Shown here piece by piece: positions 55,650 through 64,000 of a stretch of DNA of 64,000 nt. Source of the DNA: Tethya wilhelma (lineage: Eukaryota; Porifera; Demospongiae; Tethyida; Tethyidae); contig CAXIPT010000001.1 of the NCBI GenBank assembly GCA_964030475.1, forward strand, positions 9,430,927-9,494,926, given 5' to 3'. How positions within the stretch are numbered: the first letter of the stretch is position 1; each line of letters starts with the position of its first letter. A program made the translations under genes and the position numbers. The notes below the pieces were generated by a model. It was not told the DNA's origin. It saw only the letters and a list, made by a program, of their open reading frames with translations, and did not search any database.

Positions 55650-56238
55650 CTCTTTAGGGCCGATTGCGGATTTATCCGCACGCGCGTATTCAACGATCGC
55701 GTAATCTGCGATTTTTCGCATTTTTTATTTTATAGCCATAGCGTTTGAGCTATAATAGCTTTAGACTTGCTGTGCAGTTAGGTAAGGAAGCGCTCTACTA
55801 AAATACCAAGTAAGAGTCAGGTCTGATTAGTGGTTTTTAAACTTTTATTTTAAACTTAAATTTTAAACTCACGTTTTTTTCTTAGTGCTTTGCAGGAGAA
55901 GCTTGACGCTAGGTATGGAGGTGCAGGGAGGCTTAGGCTATACCTGCATGCAAGCGCTTTTGCAGTGCTGCTCATAAAGCTGGAAAAAAAGCCTAAAGTA
56001 TGCAGGTCGTTTGGCGAACTTTGACCTCTTCCGTTTTTGCAAGCTTTTAAAGTTAATAAAAGCAAACCTAGAACTAATTTAATATAGTCATGGCTTAGTA
56101 CAACCATTGCTAAGCTCAAACAGCTACAAAAGAGAGTAGCTAAGGCTAAAGTAAGAACAAAAATGTACAAAAACCAAGGTTAATTAAGTATTCATAAAAT
56201 CTAATTAAGTATGCATAATAAATTTAGGCCCTAAAGAG
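55650..56238. mobile_element. TTAA-flanked MITE, 589 bp
   Basis: Ends CTCTTTAGGGCC and GGCCCTAAAGAG are perfect 12-bp inverted repeats, flanked by TTAA on both sides (55646-55649 and 56239-56242). A TTAA duplication points to piggyBac- or Kolobok-type mobilisation. The interior has no transposase; the only long open frame (minus) is hydrophobic and featureless. Confidence 0.8.
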
Positions 56239-56520
56239 TTAAGGATGACAATGTTCCTTTTAATAATTAAGGCAAAAAATAGATTGTATTTTTTGACTTG
56301 AGTTTACTATATAGCAAGCATATAGCAATGCTTGCTAGTCTAGGGTGGTACCTTTTTGTTCATATCTAAACTTCTACCAAATTAAAATACACCCCTTAGC
56401 AGAAAATGATACAAACAACAGGTATCCAAAGTACATTATCAAGAATGGCTTCCACGAAAAGCATCCTTTACTTCACCAGACACACCCAACTTCCTTGTTA
56501 CGGAATATTTCATATACGTA

Positions 56521-57000
56521 TAATACATTCCCAGTACGGTAGTACTGGGTACATATGAATGGAACGGATGGCCCATTAGCTCAATACAAATATTCACACG
56601 AATAACTCTGCCAAAACTGAGCGCTTGGCACTTCTTAAGCAGCTCTTCCTCTTTCTAATGAGCCCAAAAACATCACCTAAAACCATCGCTAAATTACCAA
56701 ACTAATAAGATGCCAAACCTCTAATTTTCTTCTTCCTCTTCTCTTTCTTATTCTTCAAAAGTTTTCTCAGAGACCACTCGCTTTCAGAAGCTGATTCTTG
56801 AACGAATAAACTTGGCTTCTTTGTCTTCAATCGCTTTTGTCATCGGTTTTTTGTATCTCTCATTGAGTCGCTAGATACAAAGTGACACCATATGGCAGGC
56901 ATTAATTTATAAACTCGTGCATTATTCATATGCAAACTAACTCTTTCCATTTCAAGTGGGCGTTATTTGGAATCTATTGCAAGCATGCAGTGCTTTGTCC
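56521..57000 (-). repeat. dispersed repeat family B, inverted copy
   Basis: Starts with near-palindromic CCCAGTACGGTAGTACTGGG, then the complement of the family B end (GGATGGCCCATTAGC). It proceeds through the same landmarks in reverse order to the GCCATATGG region near 56890. Confidence 0.7.
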
Positions 57001-57226
57001 TATCCTCATTCTCTGTGTTCAGTTCTTCCGTAGGGAAGTTATCTTTAGATATAATCGACATAAATCACATTTTCAGCTTGGAGTTTCAGAGTTCTAACTT
57101 TCTGCAAGGCATGTCCGACTGACTGGTAGGTGTGTAGGATGGCAAGTTCTCTGCTCAGGCTAAAGACTTAATTTCACTTAAACAATTGTTCGAAAGAACA
57201 GAACAATCAAGTACAAAGAAATGTAA

Positions 57227-57441
57227 TGCAAACATAGGAATGGCCAAATCGTTAAAAAGTGAGTAAAAAAGATAGGAATAGTTGCTAGATTAAGCGAGTT
57301 CATTCCTGTGTCTACAATGTTATTGAGCACAGTACCATACAGATATGAAAACAAGTGAAATGAACTCCTCAATCTAACAACCATTCCTATCTTGTTTGCT
57401 CACTTTTTAACGATTTGGCCATTCCTATGTTTGCACTTGTA
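57227..57441. mobile_element. foldback MITE, family A, copy 2
   Basis: Left arm GCAAACATAGGAATGGCCAA and the complement of the right arm are almost identical over ~75 bp, with a ~65-bp centre. The arms share CATAGGAATGG, AAATCGT and GCAAACAAGAT(A/G)GGAATGG motifs with the copy at 39147-39410. Confidence 0.8.
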
Positions 57442-57527
57442 ACCATAGTTTTTACTATTATTACAGTTCATTATTAATTTTGAAATTTTGTGTAAAATTT
57501 TCAAGAAACTTGTTTTATTTGATTATA

Positions 57528-58073
57528 ATGGCAGCTATTAATGGAAGAGTGCAGAGGAAAGCTGAAGCTAACTCGACTAAAGCAGTTCTAACCCTGGTTT
57601 CTGACAGTGACAGTCTACCAGAGGATTGTTTTCTTGTAGAATGCATTGTAAAGACATTGTGTAAGTTGCCCCAAGTCGTAAGTAGAATATTTTTGCTTAG
57701 CTGACATATAGCTACACTATATGAACTTTGTAGAGGATCAATACTGGAAGAACTATAAGAAAAAAGATGCTTCATGGCAGTTGTCGTACAACATTACTAG
57801 AGCTGCCTTAGAGTAAGATATTTTTTGCTTGTCTTTAAACTTATCTCTTATCTTATTTTCTGTTCAGGTCTTTCGAGAATCCTACCCCTGACTACAGGAC
57901 CATTACAGATGAATGCAGCAGAATTGTTGATGGAGTACAACATAGTTAAAATTAGGCATTTCAACTAGACTGATGTTCTTTATTTAACAATAAATGACAG
58001 ATACAACGCACCGACATACTCTATGTTGAAGCAATGCTCAACATAATGAAGCAAAAGGGCTGGGAACATACAA
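57528..58073 (+). pseudogene. second copy of the chromodomain gene, degraded or divergent
   Basis: Exon one (57528-57673) has LPEDCFLVECIVKTLCKLP, matching LPQDCFLVERVVALRRCK of the gene at 42119, followed by the same donor context (gtaagtagaat). Exon two (57734-57811) gives DASWQLSYNITRAALE in place of EASWIPAGDVSSAAIR. Exon three (57868-57948) gives SFENPTPDYRTITDE, matching SFESPSPSWRLISDA, then a stop. A further piece (58000-58073, DILYVEAMLNIMKQKGWEH) may be a later exon. The W-x-GY segment of the chromodomain is lost. Shared exon borders show common descent. Confidence 0.7.
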
Positions 58074-60038
58074 GGTGGATCAAGAAGACCAGCTTGCTGT
58101 CCATGGCTAGAAATTGTAGTACTAACAGTGACATGCAGCTGTGCTACATAAAAAGTACAAGCCTAATTTGCATATCATTAATATGCAAAATTTTGTATTG
58201 TAACAATGGCAGAGCAAGCAAAACTTCACTAACTTTAGCTCCGTTTGGCGGAACGAGTGCCAGAGTTCAAGGTCCATTGATTGAGGAAGTCATTAGTTCA
58301 ACTCTTCCTGTTTAATAATTTAGGGCGCAAATTTGCAAAACTGGTGAAAAATCGAAATGCTGGATAAAAAGATATAGGTACTTCCTGTTCTAAAGTACAG
58401 AAGCAATACTGTGCGATCGTGTTTTTGATATGCTCGATATTTGGCCATTTGGCGGAGAAACCGCCAGCCTCCTGGACTTGAAAAGCTTGCTGTAAGTTAC
58501 ATAAAAGGATGAATTAACAGTATTTAGGGCGCAAATTTTTCTAGAGTGTCTTGTTAGCTTGCAATCTGAAGACTAAAATGCATTCAGTATCACTTTTAGT
58601 ACTTAGCTACTGAGCAGCTGCCTGATGCATGTAGGCTCATCAATAATTCATATGTCACTACATTTCTAGCCATGCAAACGACCTCATCACTGAACTCTTA
58701 CATCAACTGGAAAAGCCCCCACTATAGCAAAGATTTCCTTTCACCCCTTCAACTAAAAGCCACCACTATATCTTTGCACACTTAAGGCCCGGGGGGAATA
58801 CATGTTATGCCTAATGTAATTCTTTACCAGAGGCCAGCTATAGCAATAATTCAGAATGATCTATAAGATCTGCAGAAGAAAAATTTCTTACTGTTAGATG
58901 TCACCTAGTTAATTTACATCCTCACTGAGCAAAAGAATCAAGAATTTGTTTGCTTACTCAGCAAAAGCTCCAAAGTTTAAGGTTTGCTTACTCAGCAAAC
59001 ATACTTATATCAACTGAACATGTATCTGATTTAAGTTGTCCAATCTTGATAACTGTCTCTGTATGAAAGGAAAATATTTTGCTTTCTCAGTGCCTGTATG
59101 ATGGTTGATTGAATAGTACCGCTTCTTATTGTCATGGTTGTTCTTCTCTAACCCTATCATGCAAAAAGGTAATCACTCGCATGTATCAGTTAGTTATGCA
59201 ACAAAAGTAACTGCTCTCACCTTGGCCTGAAAACTTCCTAAGGTTTCCATACTGCTCCATCTGGGCAGGAGCATGGTGGGATACTTTTTCTAGAAAACTT
59301 ACATGGTGCTAACCAAATGTTTGAATCCACTCCAGCACCTGTATATGTATGCATAGTGCAATGAAAAAAAAGATGAAAGATGTGATACAAATATTGGTGT
59401 CAAACCTGTTTCATTTGTCCACTCTCAGTTTGACAAAACCCTAAACAAAGTTATCATAGAAAGAATAGTCAAGTAATTATATGTTCCAAACATTAGAAAG
59501 CTTTGAATTAAGCTACATCTAGCTGGCATAAATTCGTCAAACTGTGCAGGCAATAGTTCCAAAACTTGGATCGCGCTTGTGGCAACCATTCAGCCAGTCC
59601 AATCAAAGTGACCAGAAATGAATCTACAGTCAGCATCTTTACAGCTCTGGATTTGGAAGCTCACCCCACAGGTCGACTAGATCAGCTGTTGTAAGGAGCT
59701 CATAAAGAAGATGTGCCATCAGTGCAACGGTGAGTGGAGCTGTCTACTTTCAGGATTATATTTCATATCAACACATCGCCAATTCTCAATAGGAAGTGTA
59801 GCTCATTGATGACTACATTTGTCATCTTGGATGGATTTGATTTCTTATGCTGATGGCGATTGGTCTTGGTGCATTTAGCCTTCACTGAGCTCAGTGATCT
59901 CATCTGCAGCTGTGAAGTGGTGTTTGACATGTCTCACCTACAATAATTTATGACACACAAAGTTATATCTATAGTGTATACAAGTAAAGTTTTAACTTAC
60001 CTTTCTTTGGCAGAGATTTCACACCAGAGACAAGCATA
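58074..60038. other. non-coding
   Basis: No gene recognised. Small direct repeats occur, such as GCTTACTCAGCAAA at about 58950-59000 and TTTAGGGCGCAAATTT at 58320 and 58525. Confidence 0.45.
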
Positions 60039-60142
60039 TAGAGTAATTAATTGATCTTCGCCGGACACCAATAATCGTCGGTTATTCTGCCAAGTACAGG
60101 ACTATTTACCACAATCTAACTACATGCACTTACACAAGGTTA
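60039..60142 (+). repeat. dispersed 104-bp repeat, copy 2
   Basis: Matches 41799-41902 and is joined without spacer to the next repeat (60143-60391). Confidence 0.85.
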
Positions 60143-60391
60143 TTAGAGTAGCACGCTATGAAAAGTTGGAAAGAACAGCTCTCTTGCTGCCGAGATGACC
60201 GAGCTCTGAAGTGAACTGCCGAAAACTTCGATCTTCGTCAGCGCGATATCTAATTCAGTCTTTGCATGCTCACAGAATGAATAATCTAGCAACACAAACA
60301 TAACTTGGTGTGGTAGTTCTAAATAAAGACCACTACCAAAAGGCAAGGTCTCAGTCGCTGGCAGCCCCTCCTCCCAGAACTAGAATGTGAC
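60143..60391 (+). repeat. dispersed 250-bp repeat, copy 2
   Basis: Matches 50001-50250. Here it abuts the 104-bp repeat, forming a mosaic. Confidence 0.85.
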
Positions 60392-60550
60392 AAATTAGCT
60401 AACATGAAAAAATGCTGATTCGGCAATTTTTTAGGAACGTAGTTATGATAATAATACACACTTCTATAATAAGACTTGAGTTTTTAACAGTTCATATGAC
60501 TTCATGATCATCAAGAAAAGTGGCTAAGAAATATAGTCCTGAGTAGCTTG

Positions 60551-60653
60551 ACCTCCTCTCCTGGGTTTCAAAACAGTCCACCATCTTGGAGAGGTGACTC
60601 ATGGTCATCAGGAAGAGTGACTAAGGAATGTAAGAGTACTGAGTCAATACAAG

Positions 60654-60687
<34 letters not shown>

Positions 60688-61056
60688 ACACACACAACAT
60701 GTACCTGCTTGATTCTTCCTTCGGCCTCCTCTCTTGGGTTTCAAAACAGCCTCACAATCTTGGGGAGATGACCCATGGTCATCAGGAAGAGTGACTAAGG
60801 AATGTAAGAGTAGCGTATACTACTGAGTCAATACGAAGACACACACAACATGTACCTGCTTGATTCTTCCCTCAGCCTCCTCTCTTGGGTTTCAAAGTGT
60901 GTATTACTAAGTCAATACAAAGACACACACACACAACATGTACCTGCTTGATTCTTCCCTCGGCCTCCTCTCTTGGGTTTCAAAACAGCTCCACAATCTT
61001 GGGGAGGTGACTCATGGTCATCAGGAAGAGTGACTAAGGAATGTAAGAGCAGCGTG
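60551..61056. repeat. minisatellite, left part, with (AC)n
   Basis: Tandem units of up to ~170 bp beginning CCTCCTCTC(C/T)TGGGTTTC at about 60551, 60727, 60877 and 60965, sharing GTGACTAAGGAATGTAAGAG and CAACATGTACCTGCTTGATT. They contain AC runs (longest about 60654-60697). One unit is shortened. Confidence 0.85.
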
Positions 61057-61058
61057 TA

Positions 61059-63065
61059 CACACATAAAATGAGAGTGCTAAATTGACACACAAAATGTGT
61101 TATCTAAATGTCTCCAGTTTTAGCACAACTACACACGTGCTGATTTTAGTGTGTTAAGCCCAAAAGCGTGCCGATTTGAGTGTGCTAAGCCCAAAATTGT
61201 GCTGAATTGTGCTGTGCTAAAAATTTCATTGTTTCCAATGCCCTCACAATACAATAAATTTACCTAACTTAAAAATAGTTTGTTTTTTTTCAAATTTACA
61301 ACTAAGAAAAATTACTTGATGACAAAAATCAAGGGTGTACATATAACTGTGATACAATGAGTATATACAGTGAGAAATAATTGAAAATTATTACATCATG
61401 ACATATGTTAACAATGAACCTTGATCTTGACATAGTCAGGTTGTCTGATTTTGACAGTTATTGCCAATGCTTTCAGTATGGTTTAAATCAGTTCCAGTAA
61501 AGTTTCTCTTGATGCAAAAGACCACCATTGACAAGCTGTACAATTGTATAAAAAGAAATAATATTATGTTATGGTTATTATACACATCTTTCCGTGTACA
61601 TGTATGGAAGTATATTACTGCACGAGGGCTGCCATTATTCCATACACACGGAAAGACGTGTAATAACTGATTTGTAGCCCACAGAAAGCAGTAGACTTCA
61701 TTGCTAGCTATATGCTAGCTAGTCGTTTGCAGGCTAAACCAGTTTGAAAATGAGAACCCTCGATTACCAGAAGAGCGCTGGATTGAAGGCATGGTTTGTT
61801 GAAATTTGACTAGCTAGTCTAGGCTATACGATACAATTAAGCAACTACAAATCTGTAGCTATTATAGCTATGGAGTCTCTTGGCAGGCTAGCGAGACTAG
61901 CTGAAGCCTTTTCTGTTCAAAAAAAGCAACGAGAAATTTGAAAATCCACCAGTGAACAAACAAAATGGCAATCGGATTTAGTCTGTGTTCATCACCAAGT
62001 CTTTCTCAACTGAAGCTTGACTCCAGTGTGGTGAGTATTCTTGTATACGTACGACTGTAGCAGTTTGGTAGCTAGCTATATAGCTAGAGAAATGCTGTAC
62101 TCTAAGTAACCGCAGTACACAAACCACAGTGCAATATCAGTGATATACGCCCTGACCACATGTACTGTGCAATATCACATATATATGTACTGTCGGCACT
62201 TTGATCTACGTCACAAGTGAGCTACAAAAGGCTATTGTAATTTAGCACACAAAGTACATGACACATACATGTGACTATACACACTAAAAAATGCTCATAC
62301 AACACACAAACTTGCTTACCTATAGTGCAAATCGAAGGGAGCACACAACTTAGTTTGAAAGTACTGTACTTGCGGGTGAACAGGCTGTTGTTGTCACTAA
62401 GTAGCAAAATGATTTGAAGCAAACAGGGGACAGCTGCAATGCCTGTATGGGGTATAGCTACATCATACAATACTATGGCAGACAATCTATATTTTTTTAC
62501 CTCAAATATATCTTGTGAGGATATATCACTTTGAAGTTCAATCAATGGGCAAACTGCAGCTGTGTGTGGTAAAATTACCATAGCTAGCTGGTAATAGTTA
62601 ATTCAGTTTTCTTACCTCAAACATGGAACTTTGGGTAGCAGGCATTCTTCCTTTTCTAAAAATAAGTTCTTGTAGCCATTCTTTTGTCATTTTACGCTTC
62701 TTAAACCAGTCTTTCAGTGTCTCTCAAAATTTTTCCCAGCAGCTGCTCAGCTAAGTTCAAAAATGAGCTACTGAGCATGCTCAGTTATGATCTGATATTC
62801 AAATGAATGCTCATAAGTATTCATAATTTAGCATAGGTTGTGCTAAAATAGCACAAAATAGCACAATTGTGCTATTTTGGCTAATTCTCTCAGAAAATTG
62901 TGCTGTTTTGATGTGCTATTAGGCAAAAAATAATGATTTAACATAAAATCGTGCTGAATTTTGTTGTCAATCAGCACAAAACATGCTAAATCAGGCTTTT
63001 TTGGCACAGTTTTGCTGATTTGACACAGTGATGGTAAGCAAAATAGCACTCTCCTTTTATGTGTG
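61059..63065. mobile_element. TA-flanked inverted-repeat element, 2.0 kb, non-coding
   Basis: The left end CACACATAAAATGAGAGTGC and the right end (complement CACACATAAAAGGAGAGTGC) form a ~22-bp inverted repeat. TA flanks both sides (61057-61058 and 63066-63067). Both subterminal 200-bp regions are filled with AGCAC/GTGCT words. The element splits a minisatellite array. No transposase is visible; open frames inside are short and unlike known proteins. Confidence 0.65.
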
Positions 63066-63067
63066 TA

Positions 63068-63395
63068 CTACACACAACATGTACCTGCTTGATTCTTCCC
63101 TCGGCCTCCTCTCTTGGGTTTCAAAACAGCTCCACAATCTTGGAGAGGTGACTCATTGTCATCAGAAAGAGTGACTAAGGAATGTAAGAGTAGCGTATAC
63201 TACTGAGTCAATATGAAGACACACACACACAACATGTACCTGCTTAATTCTTCCCTCGGCCTCCTCTCTTGGGTTTCAAAATAGCTCCACAATCTTGGAG
63301 AGGTGACTCATTGTCATCAGGAAGAGTGACTAAGGAATGTAAGAGTAGCATATATTACTGGGTCAATACAAACATACACACACATACACAAGGTA
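63068..63395. repeat. minisatellite, right part
   Basis: Two further units of the array at 60551-61056 (CCTCCTCTCTTGGGTTTC at about 63107 and 63261). Confidence 0.85.
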
Positions 63396-63823
63396 ACTCT
63401 GCCCACTTTTATTCCCGTTTTTAGCCCCTCTCTACAAACACAAAATCCAAGTAAAAAAACAAAAAAAATTATTGAATAGCCTATATAATGATTCAACTAT
63501 GTGTTAGCACAATATGGAAGTTTTTACTGACTCCTAAGTATTTTTATTAAATTTGAACCCCAAACCATATATATATATACACTCGCAGCAGTCAAAGGGT
63601 TAAACTTTGTACTTCGAGCTATACACGCTTTTATATTAAGCTAATATAAGAATAATATCAGTGGAGTGGTGAGATGGGTCAGGATGTAAATAGAGTACAT
63701 TGACATGGACAGGTATGTTTTGCATTATTAAACATATATACTCCTCCAAGCCAGGGAGTTCGTGTACCTTTAATATGACGTACGGGAATAGATGTGCACT
63801 TATCATGTAATTGTACCATTTAC
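63396..63823. other. non-coding or intron
   Basis: No coding signal. It probably includes the intron downstream of the PHD-finger exon on the minus strand. Confidence 0.4.
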
Positions 63824-64000
63824 CTTTCTCGCATTGATGGCAATGCCAAGGTATTGTATCACTTGTGTCACTACGCACCTCATCCGGAACCAAAATACAG
63901 TCCTCGTGGTACCAAGTATGGCATTGATCACAACACACCATCCATGAATGCAAGCGTACGTCCTTATACACATCTGACGCTGCCGACGAAGATAGGGTTC
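63824..64000 (-). CDS. PHD-finger exon, gene runs off the window
   Basis: The minus-strand frame from the window edge reads SSSAASDVYKDVRLHSW, then MVCCDQCHTWYHEDC and IPWHCHQCEKG, ending at AAG|gtaaat. The Cys/His spacing (CCDQCxxWYHxxC ... WHCxxC) is that of the second half of a PHD zinc finger, a histone-tail reader. The first Cys pair and the rest of the gene lie beyond 64000. It could be a host chromatin protein or a transposon protein with a PHD finger. Confidence 0.7.

Noticed and set aside
55856..56170. 104-codon hydrophobic open frame (minus)
   Set aside because: It lies inside the TTAA-flanked MITE, has no domain or splice support, and shows low-complexity hydrophobic composition.

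Overview
The window looks like AT-rich metazoan nuclear DNA that is dominated by transposable elements. The evidence is short spliced introns with GT/AG borders, animal transposase families (hAT, MULE, CACTA-like, pogo), a Ty3/gypsy element, a LINE fragment, satellites, many small inverted-repeat elements and draft-assembly N joins. A sponge (Amphimedon-like demosponge) would fit the composition and gene style, but that is inference. I see no bacterial features, rRNA, tRNA or CRISPR.

Layout. 0.4-2.4 kb: broken ZBED-type hAT transposase (minus). 2.7-3.3 kb: 3' half of a second hAT (hAT-2, minus). 3.3-17.2 kb: a MULE with a 443-bp terminal repeat and an almost intact transposase, then a ~256-bp satellite into which an 8.66-kb CACTA-like element (7763-16421) has inserted. 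That element has two convergent, apparently intact genes: a 10-exon transposase and a ~17-exon BEN-domain protein. 17.2-21.2 kb: fragments of unrecognised genes and a HIRAN-domain pseudogene. 21.2-24.1 kb: 5' half of hAT-2, ending in the second copy of the MULE terminal repeat. 24-27.4 kb: non-coding DNA, a TA-flanked MITE and a pogo fragment. 27.4-31.9 kb: a ~205-bp satellite. 31.9-36.1 kb: a decayed Ty3/gypsy element (minus). 37-38.2 kb: LINE and BED-finger fragments. 38.5-39.1 kb: assembly gap. 39.1-41.5 kb: foldback elements and a tandem duplication.

42.1-49.3 kb holds the most gene-like block: a chromodomain gene (+), a small gene (-), a ten-exon DDE transposase-like gene with an AT-hook (-), and a basic coiled-coil gene (+) sharing a bidirectional upstream region with the transposase. 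All four are open. Their layout suggests a multi-gene DNA transposon or a locus derived from one, but I found no terminal repeats. 50.4-51.5 kb: pogo/Tigger transposase cut at an assembly join. 52-63.6 kb: mostly non-coding, with MITEs (TA- and TTAA-flanked), a degraded second copy of the chromodomain gene, dispersed repeats, and a minisatellite split by a 2-kb TA-flanked element. 63.8-64.0 kb: a PHD-finger exon running off the edge.

The main structural result is that the two hAT-2 halves carry the same 8-bp target duplication and break at the same codon against the same MULE repeat. They are one insertion, now inverted and ~18 kb apart. Because single-N joins lie between them, a mis-oriented contig (1-17230) is the simplest explanation; a real rearrangement is the alternative.
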